NCBI GenBank assembly: GCA_021775495.1
Contig: JAJFHT010000045.1
Span: 1-40,228, forward strand
DNA length: 40,228 nt
From: Hyphomicrobiales bacterium
GTDB lineage: Bacteria > Pseudomonadota > Alphaproteobacteria > Rhizobiales > Rhizobiaceae
Reading direction: 5' to 3'
Every line of letters begins with the position of its first letter. The stretch's first letter is position 1. The notes under the pieces were generated by a model, which was not told the origin of the DNA, searched no databases, and worked only from the letters and a program-made list of their open reading frames with translations. This document shows positions 1 through 8,798 of the stretch, piece by piece. A program made the position numbers and the translations under genes.

Positions 1-104
1 TTCTGCATGTGCTCGCTGGCGCGCCGGATGATCTCGGCTTCGCTTTCATGACGGGTGTGCCAGTCACAACCCGGAACAAGTGAACCGCACTGATACTGTT
101 TCAT
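1..104 (-). CDS. DUF1059 family small protein (3' end cut by window edge)
   Basis: The frame opens MKQYQCGSLVPGCDW and continues with a stretch rich in E and A that resembles EAEIIRRASEHM. This matches the start of the small DUF1059 proteins, which carry a CG-x-LVPGC-x-W motif and are usually about 55-65 residues long. Only the first 34 codons are inside the window. The start is supported by an AGGAGAA ribosome-binding site at 111-117 on the minus strand. The function of the family is unknown; the paired cysteines (residues 6 and 13) could bind a metal, which is inference. Confidence 0.75.
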   Translation of the reverse strand, partial: MKQYQCGSLVPGCDWHTRHESEAEIIRRASEHMQ

Positions 105-201
105 AGCGCTTTCTCCTGTTTGACGAGAATAATTCTAGCAAACACACCATAGCGGCGGATTGACGACGATCAATTGCCGGGCTTTCCGGAAAAATGCCGG
201 G

Positions 202-1134
202 TTACGGCCATTTCACCGCAGGTGGCATGGATGACAGGATGGAATTGACGTTGCCGCCGGTCTTCAGTCCAAATAGCGTGCCGCGGTCATAAAGCAGATT
301 GTATTCGACATAGCGGCCGCGGCGGACGAGTTGTTCTTCGCGGTCGGCATCAGTCCATTCGGCGTTGAAATTTCGGCGCACAAGCGTGTCGTAGATTTCG
401 AAGAAGCGTGCGCCGACCTCTCTGGTGTAGGCAAAATCGGCATCCCATCCGCCTTTTTCATCGGATGTGTGCAGCCAGTCATAGAAGATCCCGCCAATAC
501 CTCTCGGCTCATTCCGGTGCGGCAGAAAAAAGTACTCGTCGCACCACTGCTTGAAGCGCGGATAGTCTGCCACATCCGGATGCGCGTTGCAGGCGGCCTG
601 CATGGCGTTGTGAAAATCAACGGTGTCGGGGTCCGTCTGCGTTCTGCGGCGATCCAGAACCGGGGTGAGATCGGCGCCGCCGCCAAACCATTGCCGGGTC
701 GTGACGATCATCCGGGTGTTCATATGCACGGCGGGAACGTTGGGATTTTGCGGGTGGGCAATCAACGAGATTCCGGAGGCCCAGAAACTCGGATCCTGAT
801 CCGCGCCGGGAATCTGGCTGCGGAATTCCGGCGAGAATTCACCATGAACGGTCGATGTGTGAACGCCGACTTTTTCAAAAACGCGGCCATGCATCATCGA
901 CATGACACCGCCGCCGCCGTTGCCCTCCTGGCGGTCCCACGCCGTGCGTTCGAACCGGCCGGATGCGTGATCCTGCATGGGGCCGGCCACATCGTCTTCG
1001 ATCTTCTCGAATCCGGCGCAAATCCGGTCGCGCAGACCCTGAAACCAGCTTTCCGCTGTCGTTTTCTTGTCCTCAATGTCATCCGGCAGCCCTTCCGGGA
1101 TGTCCGGGCGCCTTGGATTGTTTGCAAGGGTCAT
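202..1134 (-). CDS. hemF: Oxygen-dependent coproporphyrinogen III oxidase
   Basis: HemF oxidatively decarboxylates two propionate side chains of coproporphyrinogen III to give protoporphyrinogen IX, an aerobic step of haem synthesis in the cytoplasm. The 310-residue product has the family length. Visible signatures are [11 protein letters not shown] (residues 148-158), the pattern from FKQWCDEYF to RGIGGIFYD (194-219), and the C-terminal block [14 protein letters not shown] with [12 protein letters not shown]. The start ATG at 1132-1134 is followed by a normal HemF N-terminus. The gene lies 30 bp downstream of the DUF2157 gene on the same strand. A haem gene close to petABC fits the haem demand of cytochromes b and c1, but no shared control is visible. 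Confidence 0.96.
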   Translation of the reverse strand: MTLANNPRRPDIPEGLPDDIEDKKTTAESWFQGLRDRICAGFEKIEDDVAGPMQDHASGRFERTAWDRQEGNGGGGVMSMMHGRVFEKVGVHTSTVHGEFSPEFRSQIPGADQDPSFWASGISLIAHPQNPNVPAVHMNTRMIVTTRQWFGGGADLTPVLDRRRTQTDPDTVDFHNAMQAACNAHPDVADYPRFKQWCDEYFFLPHRNEPRGIGGIFYDWLHTSDEKGGWDADFAYTREVGARFFEIYDTLVRRNFNAEWTDADREEQLVRRGRYVEYNLLYDRGTLFGLKTGGNVNSILSSMPPAVKWP

Positions 1135-1164
1135 GGTGTATCCGTTGTTGTTTACCGGCCTGTG

Positions 1165-2295
1165 TCAGGAAATCAGAGGCGGCACTTTCAGTCGAATGGA
1201 ATCGGGAAGATTGGCAACGATCACCCGGCGCAGGAATTGCCAGCCGGTTCCAAGCGTCAAAACGATGAGACCGACCAGAAAGACAGGCAGAGCTGCCAGT
1301 TCACTCATATCAATGTTGGCTTCACGCGCGATGATGACAATTGCCGCACCAAGTGAAATCAATCCGGATGTGACGAAAGCGCGTCGGTCGATGATGATTC
1401 CGATCACCATCAGCACCGAGATGATTGACAGGGCAGTTGCCGCTTCGCGGAACCCGGGATTGTCCCCCCACCATGCCTCAAGACCGCTGTCGAAAAGAAA
1501 GAAGGCGAACGCCGCGTAGAGCAGGGCGGGAGCCGCGCCGAGGTGTAGCCAGAAGGCGACATCGGAGCGGCGGGTCTGCCGCCGCGGATCGCGCATGTCG
1601 AAATACATGGCGGCGGCGAACATCAGAAGGGCAAAAGCCATGGCAATAGCGCCGGTTATCTGTGGCATTGCGGCCAACGAACCGGTCAGACTGCCTTCGC
1701 CGCTGGCCGCGGCGATGATGGCCAGTACGAAATATAGGGCCCACAGGATGGCCGACAGGATCAGTGCTGCCAGAGCCACCGGAATTCTGAAACGCCAGTA
1801 GAACGGGACCAACATCAGGGGAACGGCAAAAAACAGCAACAATGGGCCAATGATTTCGTCGCCTTCCTGTTCGGCAAATCCAATCCACTCGGATGAGGCG
1901 GCGGCAATGGCGGCGACAAACAGAACTGTCAGGACGAAAGCCGGAAATGCCAGTCGTTGACGGATGACAAGAAATTCGGCGAGTAACCAGATCGTAACGA
2001 TTGAGGGCGCCACACCGATGAGGCTCCAAAGCCCACCAACCGCGGCGATAACTCCGATGGTGATGAGAATGTCGTGGAAACCGCGAATGAGACGTGGCGC
2101 CTCGCTGGCTTCATTGGCGTTTGGCGGTTCGGCATTTACCGGTGCTGACAAATCCGGCCAGGCCCCCGCCGGCCGATCATCTGCATCCAACTTCAACAAG
2201 CCCCTTTGGCTGAGGAACTGCTGAAGTTTCGACGACTGGTCCGCAGAAATGATGTTCTGCGCTGCGGCGTCCTCGAGGGCTTTAATCAATGGCAT
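1165..2295 (-). CDS. DUF2157 family multi-pass membrane protein
   Basis: I chose the ATG at 2293-2295 (MPLIKALEDAAAQN), which has a GGAAAG sequence just upstream; the frame stays open to 2346 but that part looks non-coding. The 376-residue product has an N-terminal soluble helical part (residues 1-70) with a pattern like ISADQSSKLQQFLSQRG, typical of DUF2157. A long run of roughly ten hydrophobic helices follows, starting near residue 75 (LIRGFHDILITIGVIAAVGG). It should sit in the inner membrane. The role of DUF2157 proteins is not known. The gene ends 30 bp before hemF and may be cotranscribed with it. Confidence 0.8.
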   Translation of the reverse strand: MPLIKALEDAAAQNIISADQSSKLQQFLSQRGLLKLDADDRPAGAWPDLSAPVNAEPPNANEASEAPRLIRGFHDILITIGVIAAVGGLWSLIGVAPSIVTIWLLAEFLVIRQRLAFPAFVLTVLFVAAIAAASSEWIGFAEQEGDEIIGPLLLFFAVPLMLVPFYWRFRIPVALAALILSAILWALYFVLAIIAAASGEGSLTGSLAAMPQITGAIAMAFALLMFAAAMYFDMRDPRRQTRRSDVAFWLHLGAAPALLYAAFAFFLFDSGLEAWWGDNPGFREAATALSIISVLMVIGIIIDRRAFVTSGLISLGAAIVIIAREANIDMSELAALPVFLVGLIVLTLGTGWQFLRRVIVANLPDSIRLKVPPLIS

Positions 2296-2586
2296 GGCGG
2301 CGCTTTCCGATTGCACTGCTTTCGGCGTATTTGTCTGCCAGCGCAATCTCTATGTGGGCATATTGCTGTGGGTTGGCAACGCTGTGTGATAGTTCACCCG
2401 GCGATCTCAACACTTGGGGGCCTGATTGTTTGCACCCCGGAAAATCCATCGCTGGAAGTGCAGGTCGCTGTTGTTTACACCCGGATCGGAACCAACAGCC
2501 TGACGCGTGCGGATAATGAAAATGTGCTGGAGGCGGTCTATGAACTGGCACCCGAACTGGTCTGTTTCAGCAAAGTTGAATATTTT
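2296..2586. other. Intergenic stretch without a supported gene
   Basis: About 290 bp between the DUF2157 gene and the MaoC-like gene. Open frames here on either strand have low-complexity or arginine- and cysteine-rich translations with no recognisable family and no convincing ribosome-binding site. I see no terminator with a T-run. It probably holds the promoter of the DUF2157-hemF pair, read on the minus strand. Confidence 0.5.
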
Positions 2587-3054
2587 CTATTGACGATCAG
2601 CGGCAGCCCGGTTCGGCTCCCAGCGCATCAAAATATGATCGACGGCAATGACCAGTTCATCTTGCTGATTCAGCACTTCCGTACGTTCGACAATTCGTCG
2701 GTAGCCAAGTTTTCGCTCTTCGAGTTCAGATTGCACAACTGTTACTCTGGCGCGGACCGTATCGCCGATGAAAACCGGCTTCACAAAGCGAACCCGATCA
2801 TAGCCGTATGAGATGCGGCCGGTCGACGACATGTCGAATTTGAGGCCCATGGCAATGCTGAGTATGAGGGTCCCGTGAGCGATTCGTTGCCCGAAAGGTG
2901 ACGCCTTTGCCTCTTCCGCATCAAGATGAAGCGGATATAGGTCACCAGTTTGACCAGCGTGGAAAATGATATCGGATTCTGAAATGGTCCTGCCGCGGGT
3001 CACGAATGTGTAGCCGACCATATCATGAGGTGGCGGTTCAGAAATTTCGCTCAT
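2587..3054 (-). CDS. MaoC-like (R)-specific hydratase / hotdog-fold protein
   Basis: The 155-residue product is a single MaoC hotdog domain. The hydratase signature is visible as TGDLYPLHLDAEEAKASPFG (residues 36-55) followed by QRIAHGTLILS: the Asp and His positions of (R)-specific enoyl-CoA hydratases are kept (D38, H43 and the His of IAHG). Such proteins usually hydrate 2-enoyl-CoA or a related CoA ester. The true substrate cannot be read from the sequence. The ATG at 3052-3054 is preceded by GAAGAAGCG. It stands alone, with about 290 bp on either side, so its neighbours give no clue. It differs clearly from the MaoC pair at 26287-27230, which has SGWHT in place of IAHG. Confidence 0.85.
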   Translation of the reverse strand: MSEISEPPPHDMVGYTFVTRGRTISESDIIFHAGQTGDLYPLHLDAEEAKASPFGQRIAHGTLILSIAMGLKFDMSSTGRISYGYDRVRFVKPVFIGDTVRARVTVVQSELEERKLGYRRIVERTEVLNQQDELVIAVDHILMRWEPNRAAADRQ

Positions 3055-3348
3055 CGCTTCTTCCGATTTCGATTATTGCATGGTTGTCAATTTTCGATCG
3101 CAACACAACCGTTGGTACGAAAAATTGAGCCACGTTCGAATTGCAGAGGAATTTTCTTATTCGGGATGCCAGGAAGGGACTGAGGTTTGGCCGAAAGATG
3201 GCGCGGCATATCACCTGCCGATGACGCGGCGTTCGTCGGCAAGGATGCTTTGGCTTGATCATGGAGACCGGGCTGTTACCGCGAAACCAAAGATTGTTGC
3301 CACCCGCTCGGCCTTTAACACTCAATGCAGAAACGGCAACGATCCCGG
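3055..3348. other. Intergenic stretch without a supported gene
   Basis: About 290 bp between the MaoC-like gene and trmL. It is richer in A and T near 3060-3160, as expected for a promoter of the minus-strand MaoC gene; a TTGACA hexamer occurs on the minus strand near 3085-3090, but I cannot pair it with a good -10 box. Frames that cross the stretch have no family likeness. Confidence 0.4.
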
Positions 3349-3807
3349 CTATCGGGCAACCTGCCGGATGGCTTCACCGGTGACCATGGCAACACTCAAG
3401 GCGAGATTGAGGCTGCGGGCTTCGGGCCGCATCTGAATTGTCAGTCGGGCATCGGCCGACTGGTGAACTGTTTCGGGAAGTCCTGCCGACTCGCGACCGA
3501 AGAGAAGAATGTCGCCGGAAAAATATTCGAAGTCGAGGTAGGAACGCCGGGCTTTTGCACTCAAGACAATCAGCCTGTGTTTTTCCTGCTGGCGCCACTC
3601 CTCAAACGCCTGCCAGTCACGGTGCCGGGTTGTCGACGCGCGCTCCAGATAGTCCATTCCGGCACGTTTGAAGGCACGGTCGGAACTGTCGAAACCCGCC
3701 GGCTCGATGATATCAACCGGCAACCCAAGGCACGCGGCGAGGCGCAGAATCGTTCCGGTGTTGCCGGGGATGTCCGGCTGATAAAGGGCAATCCGGAGAT
3801 CACGCAT
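3349..3807 (-). CDS. trmL: tRNA (cytidine(34)-2'-O)-methyltransferase
   Basis: TrmL methylates the 2'-OH of the wobble base C34 or cmnm5U34 of tRNA-Leu isoacceptors, using S-adenosylmethionine. The 152-residue product has the size of the minimal SPOUT methyltransferases of the YibK type. Diagnostic blocks are IALYQPDIPGNTGTILRLAA (residues 6-25), the GRESAGLP loop (about 105-112), and the C-terminal knot segment EARSLNLALSVAMVTGEA. The start ATG is at 3805-3807. I recall trmL close to the petABC operon in related genomes, which supports the call. The gene is divergent from the ABC transporter pair that begins at 4272. Confidence 0.93.
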   Translation of the reverse strand: MRDLRIALYQPDIPGNTGTILRLAACLGLPVDIIEPAGFDSSDRAFKRAGMDYLERASTTRHRDWQAFEEWRQQEKHRLIVLSAKARRSYLDFEYFSGDILLFGRESAGLPETVHQSADARLTIQMRPEARSLNLALSVAMVTGEAIRQVAR

Positions 3808-3954
3808 TTTCCACGCTCCATTTGCCGGCTGCCGGACTGTTGCCGAATGGGCACATTGGCTGTTTCAAACCGGGCGATGATCGAAATGAATTGAATCGGC
3901 TACAAAGCTGGTGTACTCCGCTGACTATCGAAACGCGAACCAGAGGAGCAATCG

Positions 3955-4014
3955 ATGCACGTATTGATGAACAGATTTCTCCCGGCTGCCGGCAGGATTA
4001 GCCGCAGCGCTTGA
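3955..4014 (+). CDS. Possible 19-residue leader peptide or small protein
   Basis: An ATG at 3955 preceded by AGAGGAG at a good distance opens a 19-codon frame, MHVLMNRFLPAAGRISRSA, closed by TGA at 4012-4014. It is basic, with a hydrophobic middle, and has no run of one amino acid as in classic attenuators. It lies about 260 bp upstream of the first ABC gene. The strong ribosome-binding site is the only positive sign, so this may be chance. Confidence 0.25.
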   Translation: MHVLMNRFLPAAGRISRSA

Positions 4015-4071
4015 CCCCAGGTTCGATCCGGAAAACTCCGGTGTCCTTTAAGACAGATTGAAACGAACCGG

Positions 4072-4090
4072 CGGTTGAGATTCTCAACCG
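4072..4090. promoter_or_regulatory. Perfect 8-bp dyad upstream of the ABC pair
   Basis: CGGTTGAG (4072-4079) and CTCAACCG (4083-4090) are exact inverted repeats around a 3-base centre. There is no T-run on either side, so it is not a typical terminator. It could be an operator for the ABC operon or an RNA hairpin in its leader. Confidence 0.4.
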
Positions 4091-4271
4091 AATATAAGGT
4101 TTTGTTTCGTGTCACATACATCTTCTTCAGTTTCGCATCGCAGTTTCCGTACGATCGGAAGAGGGGCTCTTGGCCCGCCTTCACGCGTCCGGTCCTCGGC
4201 TGCAAATGGCCCTTCCAATCATCCCACGGTGCCGCAAAATAGCCGCCCGCCGAGACTATTCGAGGTCACGC

Positions 4272-6137
4272 ATGTTTCGCTGGTTTGAAAACAAGATCAA
4301 TCCGTTTCCAGGTGAAGAGCCCGGCCGTCCGCCGACGGGCCTGATGGCATTCGTCTGGCATTATTCAAAGCCGGTCTGGCCGGCGCTGCTGCTGCTTGCC
4401 GGACTGTCGGCGGTCATCGCGGTTCTCGAAGTCGTTCTGTTCGGCTTTCTGGGCAGCATTGTCGACTGGCTGTCATCGGCCGACAAGGCCACGTTCCTGC
4501 AGCAAGAATATGTCACGCTGATCATCATGGGCGTGGTGGTTTTGCTGATCCTGCCGCTGTTCGAAACGGTGCATTCGTTGCTGGCGCATCAGACGATTAT
4601 CGGAAATTATCCGATGATCATCCGCTGGCTGGCGCATCGTTATCTGCTCGGACAGAGCATGGAGTTCTACCAGAATGAATTTGCCGGCCGGATCGCAACC
4701 AAGCTGATGCAGGCGGCGCTCGGCATTCGCGAAGCGGTGATGAAGCTGTTGGATGTGCTGGTTTACGTCGTGGTCTATCTGGCCGGTGCACTGGTGCTGG
4801 TGGCGACGTTCGACTGGAAGCTGGTGCTGCCGTTCCTGGTCTGGCTCGGGCTCTATTCGCTGATGCTGTCGTGGTTCCTACCGCGCATCCGGGTGATCAC
4901 GGAGAAACAGGCCGATGCGCGCTCGCTGATGACAGGGCGGATCGTTGATTCCTACACCAATATTTCCACCGTAAAACTGTTTGCCCATTCAAGGCGGGAG
5001 ACCGGTTATGCACGGCAGTCAATGGAACTGTTTCTCGATACCGTGCATCCGCAGATGCGGCTGGTCACGCTGCTGCACATGACCTTGACCGGGTTGAACC
5101 AGAGCCTGCTGTTTTCGGTTGCCGCCATTGGTATCTGGTCCTGGCTGGGCGATGCCGCGACAGTCGGTGCAGTTGCTGTCGCAATCGGGCTGGTGCTGCG
5201 GTTGCATGGCATGTCGCACTGGATCGTCTGGGAGACATCGGCACTGTTCGAAAACATCGGTATGGCGATTGACGGCATGAACACCGTCGCACAGCAGCAA
5301 AGCATTCGCGACCGTTCCGACGCAAAACCAATAGCTCCGGTTTCCGGCGAAATTCGATTTGACCATGTGCGTTTTCACTATGGCAAGGAAAACGGTGTCA
5401 TCGAAGATCTGTCGCTGGCCGTGAAACCGGGTCAGAAGATCGGCCTTGTCGGGCGTTCCGGTGCGGGTAAATCGACGATCGTAAACCTCCTGTTGCGATT
5501 CTATGATGTCGAGAGCGGGCGGATTCTGATCGACGGTCAGGACATTTCATCGGTGACGCAGGACAGTCTGCGTGCGCAGATCGGCATGGTGACGCAGGAC
5601 ACCTCGCTGCTGCATCGCTCGGTCAGGGATAATATTCTTTATGGCCGACCCGATGCCAGCGAAGAAATGATGATCGACGCGGCGAAAAGGGCCGAGGCAC
5701 ATGAATTCATCCTTGATCTGAGCGACGCGGATGGGCGCACCGGCTATGATGCGCATGTCGGCGAGCGCGGCGTGAAGCTGTCAGGAGGCCAGCGCCAGCG
5801 CATTGCGATCGCAAGGGTGATGCTGAAAGATGCACCGATCCTGATTCTCGACGAAGCGACCTCGGCGCTTGATTCCGAGGTCGAGGCGGCGATCCAGGAG
5901 AATCTTTATCGGCTGATGGAAGGCAAGACGGTGATCGCCATTGCGCACCGGCTGTCGACCATCGCGGCGCTTGATCATCTGGTGGTGCTGGACAAGGGCC
6001 AAATTGTCGAACAGGGCAACCACGAAACGCTGGTGGCAGAGGACGGGCTTTATGCCAGCCTGTGGAAACGCCAGTCCGGCGGATTTCTGTTTCGTGACGT
6101 AACTGACAGCAAAGAGGAAACCGAGGCAGCCGAATGA
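4272..6137 (+). CDS. ABC exporter half-transporter (fused membrane and ATPase domains)
   Basis: I chose the ATG at 4272 (MFRWFENKINPF), which has GAGG seven bases upstream. The 621-residue product has six membrane helices in the first 300 residues (MsbA-like type) and an ATPase domain with Walker A GRSGAGKST (about 393-401), signature LSGGQRQR (about 503), Walker B ILILDEATS (about 524) and the H-loop AHRLST. The stop overlaps the start of the next gene by 4 bases (ATGA), so the pair is translationally coupled and probably forms a heterodimer in the inner membrane. Both ATPase sites look canonical, unlike many heterodimeric exporters in which one site is degenerate. The substrate (lipid, drug or peptide) cannot be told. 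Confidence 0.9.
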   Translation: MFRWFENKINPFPGEEPGRPPTGLMAFVWHYSKPVWPALLLLAGLSAVIAVLEVVLFGFLGSIVDWLSSADKATFLQQEYVTLIIMGVVVLLILPLFETVHSLLAHQTIIGNYPMIIRWLAHRYLLGQSMEFYQNEFAGRIATKLMQAALGIREAVMKLLDVLVYVVVYLAGALVLVATFDWKLVLPFLVWLGLYSLMLSWFLPRIRVITEKQADARSLMTGRIVDSYTNISTVKLFAHSRRETGYARQSMELFLDTVHPQMRLVTLLHMTLTGLNQSLLFSVAAIGIWSWLGDAATVGAVAVAIGLVLRLHGMSHWIVWETSALFENIGMAIDGMNTVAQQQSIRDRSDAKPIAPVSGEIRFDHVRFHYGKENGVIEDLSLAVKPGQKIGLVGRSGAGKSTIVNLLLRFYDVESGRILIDGQDISSVTQDSLRAQIGMVTQDTSLLHRSVRDNILYGRPDASEEMMIDAAKRAEAHEFILDLSDADGRTGYDAHVGERGVKLSGGQRQRIAIARVMLKDAPILILDEATSALDSEVEAAIQENLYRLMEGKTVIAIAHRLSTIAALDHLVVLDKGQIVEQGNHETLVAEDGLYASLWKRQSGGFLFRDVTDSKEETEAAE

Positions 6138-7996
6138 GATCACTGGTGCAGGCATTGTTGAGGCCGTTTGAACGGTTTGTCGACCCGGTACGGGTGGAGG
6201 ATGTCACGCGTCCGCCTGACCGGCTGTTTGCGTTCATCTGGTATTTTGCACGGCAGATCAAGTGGTTGTGGGCGGCGTTTCTGATAGCCGGTCTCGGCAT
6301 ATCAATCGTTGAGATTTCGCTGTTCGCCTTTGTCGGGCAGTTGATCGATCTGATGCGCGAGGCGGATCCATCGACGGTCTGGTCCGACAATGGCGGCAGA
6401 TTCCTGTTCATGCTGTTCGTTGTTTTGGTGGTCCGTGTTGTCGTCCAGGTAATAGGCAGCATTATCGAACATCAGATGATCGTGCCGGGCTTCTTCAATC
6501 TCGTCCGCTGGCAATCGCACCGCTATGTGGCACGCCAGTCGATGAATTTTTTCCAGAACGATTTTGCCGGGCGCATCGCGACGAAGATCATGCAGGCCGG
6601 CCAGTCGACCGGCGATTGTCTGATCAATCTGATGCAGTCGCTTTGGTTTTTCGTGGTGTTTGCCGTATCGACTTTTGCGCTGTTTCTGGACCTGGACTGG
6701 CGGCTTGCCTTTACGGTTGCCGCCTGGTTGGCCGGTTACGGTTTTCTGGCGCGGTCGCTCATCCCCGATATCCGGCGTACTGCGAAACGAACCGCAGACA
6801 TGCGTTCCGTATTCAATGGCCGTATTGTCGACTCCTACACCAATATCCAGACGGTGAAACTGTTTGGCCGGCCCGGTCACGAGGATGGTTTTGTCCGCAA
6901 GGGTCTGGAGATGATGACGGAGTCGGTCGCCGATCTGACCAGGGTGATTTCTGAAATCAGAATCTCCCTGACAATCCTCAATGGGTTTTTCCTGGCCTCG
7001 GCGGGAGCGCTGTGCATTGTCGCCTGGCAGGATGGAGAAATCACACCTGGCCAGATTGCCGTCGCGTTGGGATTGGTGCTGCGGCTCAATACGATGTCGG
7101 GCTGGATGATGTTCCAGATTTCCGGATTGTTCCGTGATCTCGGCAATATTCACGATGCGATGGAAACGATCGCCCGGGAAAATGACATCATCGACCGTTC
7201 CGGTGCCAATGAGATAGCTCCGGTTGCAGGCAATGTCCGGTTTGACAATGTGCGGTTTCACTATGGCAAGGACAGCGGCGTGATTGAGGATCTATCTCTG
7301 GCGGTCGAGGCCGGCCAGAAGATCGGCCTGGTCGGACGCTCCGGTGCCGGCAAATCAACCATCGTCAACCTCCTGCTGCGGTTCTATGACCTGGAAAGTG
7401 GTCACATCCTGATCGATGGACAGGATATCTCGTCGGTGACGCAGGACAGCCTCAGATCGCAGATCGGAATGGTCACTCAGGACACTTCGCTGTTGCACCG
7501 CTCCGTCAGGGACAACATTCTCTATGGCCGCCCCGATGCGACTGAGGAGATGATGATCGACGCTGCGAAACGGGCCGAGGCGCATGAGTTCATCCTTGAC
7601 CTGAGCGATCCGAAAGGGCGCACCGGCTACGATGCGCATGTCGGCGAGCGCGGGGTGAAACTGTCGGGAGGCCAGCGCCAGCGCATTGCGATTGCCAGGG
7701 TGATGCTCAAGGATGCTCCGATCCTGATTCTTGACGAGGCGACATCGGCGCTGGATTCGGAAGTCGAGGCTGCGATCCAGGAGAATCTCTACCGGTTGAT
7801 GGAGGGCAAGACGGTGATTGCGATTGCACACCGGCTGTCGACTATCGCGGCGCTCGATCACCTGGTGGTGCTGGACAAGGGCCATATTGTCGAACAGGGC
7901 AGCCACGATGCGCTGGTGGCAAAGGACGGACTTTATGCCAGTCTGTGGAAACGCCAGTCCGGCGGCTTGCTGGCACGCGACATCGCTGCTGAATGA
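6134..7996 (+). CDS. ABC exporter half-transporter, partner of the preceding gene
   Basis: The 620-residue product has the same plan as its neighbour: six membrane helices (about 30-300), Walker A GRSGAGKST (about 400-408), LSGGQRQR (about 510), Walker B ILILDEATS (about 531) and an H-loop. From VRFHYGK to KRQSGG I count about 15 differences in about 239 residues against the upstream protein, whereas the membrane halves are clearly diverged. The DNA of the two ATPase regions differs at many third codon positions, so the sameness is not from a very recent copy. The pair most likely arose by tandem duplication, with gene conversion or strong constraint keeping the ATPase halves alike. Confidence 0.9.
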   Translation: MRSLVQALLRPFERFVDPVRVEDVTRPPDRLFAFIWYFARQIKWLWAAFLIAGLGISIVEISLFAFVGQLIDLMREADPSTVWSDNGGRFLFMLFVVLVVRVVVQVIGSIIEHQMIVPGFFNLVRWQSHRYVARQSMNFFQNDFAGRIATKIMQAGQSTGDCLINLMQSLWFFVVFAVSTFALFLDLDWRLAFTVAAWLAGYGFLARSLIPDIRRTAKRTADMRSVFNGRIVDSYTNIQTVKLFGRPGHEDGFVRKGLEMMTESVADLTRVISEIRISLTILNGFFLASAGALCIVAWQDGEITPGQIAVALGLVLRLNTMSGWMMFQISGLFRDLGNIHDAMETIARENDIIDRSGANEIAPVAGNVRFDNVRFHYGKDSGVIEDLSLAVEAGQKIGLVGRSGAGKSTIVNLLLRFYDLESGHILIDGQDISSVTQDSLRSQIGMVTQDTSLLHRSVRDNILYGRPDATEEMMIDAAKRAEAHEFILDLSDPKGRTGYDAHVGERGVKLSGGQRQRIAIARVMLKDAPILILDEATSALDSEVEAAIQENLYRLMEGKTVIAIAHRLSTIAALDHLVVLDKGHIVEQGSHDALVAKDGLYASLWKRQSGGLLARDIAAE

Positions 7997-8016
7997 GGTC
8001 GGAAAACCATTGTCCA

Positions 8017-8032
8017 CCGCCTATTCAGGCGG
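8017..8032 (+). terminator. Hairpin after the ABC pair
   Basis: CCGCCT (8017-8022) and AGGCGG (8027-8032) pair perfectly around a 4-base loop, 20 bp after the stop of the second ABC gene. No T-run follows, so it would be a weak intrinsic terminator or an mRNA 3'-end protector. Confidence 0.4.
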
Positions 8033-8057
8033 CACCGCGACAAACTGCCGTCCCGGC

Positions 8058-8085
8058 TTGCAGCACTCTGGACAAGCGTTATCAT
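8058..8085 (+). promoter_or_regulatory. Candidate promoter of petABC
   Basis: TTGCAG (8058-8063) and TATCAT (8080-8085) are spaced by 16 bases and resemble sigma-70-type -35 and -10 boxes. The site lies about 140 bp before petA, in the only sizeable gap upstream of the operon. This is a pattern match by eye. Confidence 0.4.
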
Positions 8086-8169
8086 CGCGCATAGAAACTT
8101 GCCCGGTATGGCAGGGTTTCGCCCGGCCAGCCCATGCTCGATTGAAGTCTGGGTGGCAGCGGCGAAAAG

Positions 8170-8186
8170 CGGACCTTTCAGGTCCG
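8170..8186 (+). promoter_or_regulatory. Hairpin in the petA leader
   Basis: CGGACCT (8170-8176) and AGGTCCG (8180-8186) form a perfect 7-bp stem with a 3-base loop, and a run of five T follows at about 8195-8199. It sits 37 bp before the petA start, within the expected leader. It may act as an attenuator or stabilise the mRNA; the T-run is too far from the stem for a textbook terminator. Confidence 0.4.
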
Positions 8187-8223
8187 TGTTGGCAGTTTTT
8201 GGAAGGCGAAAGGATCTGATCCC

Positions 8224-8784
8224 GTGAGCGCAACAGATACAGGCGATGCCACGCGTCGCGATTTTCTCTATGTTGCCACAGGCATGGTCGGCGTTGTCGG
8301 TGTGGCGGGCTTTGCCTGGCCGTTCATCGACCAGATGCGTCCCGATGCGTCCACCTTGGCACTCGCCTCGATCGAAGTGGATGTGTCATCGCTGGAGGCC
8401 GGCATGTCGCTTACCGTCAAATGGCGCGGCAAACCGGTGTTTATCCGTTATCGGACGGATGCGGAGGTTGAAGAAGCAAAGCAGGTGGCGCTTGGCGACC
8501 TGAAGGATCCGGAGGCCCGCAACGCCAATCTGGCTTCGGGCGAGGCGACCGACCTCAATCGTTCGGCCGGTGCGGAAAAGGAGAACTGGATCGTCATGGT
8601 CGGCTCCTGCACCCATCTTGGCTGTGTTCCGCTTGGCCAGGCCGGCGATTTCGGAGGCTGGTTCTGTCCATGCCACGGATCGCACTATGATACGGCCGGC
8701 CGTATCCGCAAAGGGCCGGCGCCCGAAAATCTCGCAATTCCGGAGTTCTCGTTCGTCTCCGATTCCGTCATCAAAATCGGTTAA
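8224..8784 (+). CDS. petA: Ubiquinol-cytochrome c reductase, Rieske iron-sulfur subunit
   Basis: PetA takes one electron from ubiquinol at the Qo site of the bc1 complex and passes it to cytochrome c1. The 186-residue product starts with GTG at 8224, preceded by GAAAGGA; no better start lies in frame. Residues 10-15 (TRRDFL) and the hydrophobic stretch to about 36 form an uncleaved Tat-type membrane anchor. The 2Fe-2S ligands are in CTHLGC (C129, H131) and CPCHGSHY (C148, H151), with the disulfide cysteines C134 and C150. It is the first gene of petABC, 15 bp before petB. Confidence 0.97.
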   Translation: MSATDTGDATRRDFLYVATGMVGVVGVAGFAWPFIDQMRPDASTLALASIEVDVSSLEAGMSLTVKWRGKPVFIRYRTDAEVEEAKQVALGDLKDPEARNANLASGEATDLNRSAGAEKENWIVMVGSCTHLGCVPLGQAGDFGGWFCPCHGSHYDTAGRIRKGPAPENLAIPEFSFVSDSVIKIG

Positions 8785-8798
8785 GGGAGAGGTTTGAC

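Larger units (their letters stand above)
3808..4271. other. Long divergent intergenic region between trmL and the ABC transporter pair
   Basis: About 460 bp that must carry the promoters of trmL (minus) and of the ABC pair (plus). Two things stand out: a very short open frame with a good ribosome-binding site (3955-4014) and a perfect 8-bp dyad (4072-4090), each listed separately. The frame of the first ABC gene stays open upstream to 4170, but that part is unlike any transporter N-terminus. I see no tRNA or known riboswitch fold. Confidence 0.5.

Noticed and set aside
331-1356. Long open frame on the plus strand opposite hemF
   Set aside because: It mirrors the codon pattern of hemF, has no known domain and no convincing ribosome-binding site.
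4272-7996. Insertion or artefactual repeat from the near-identical ABC gene halves
   Set aside because: The copies differ at many third codon positions and each gene is complete, so this is a real tandem paralogue pair.
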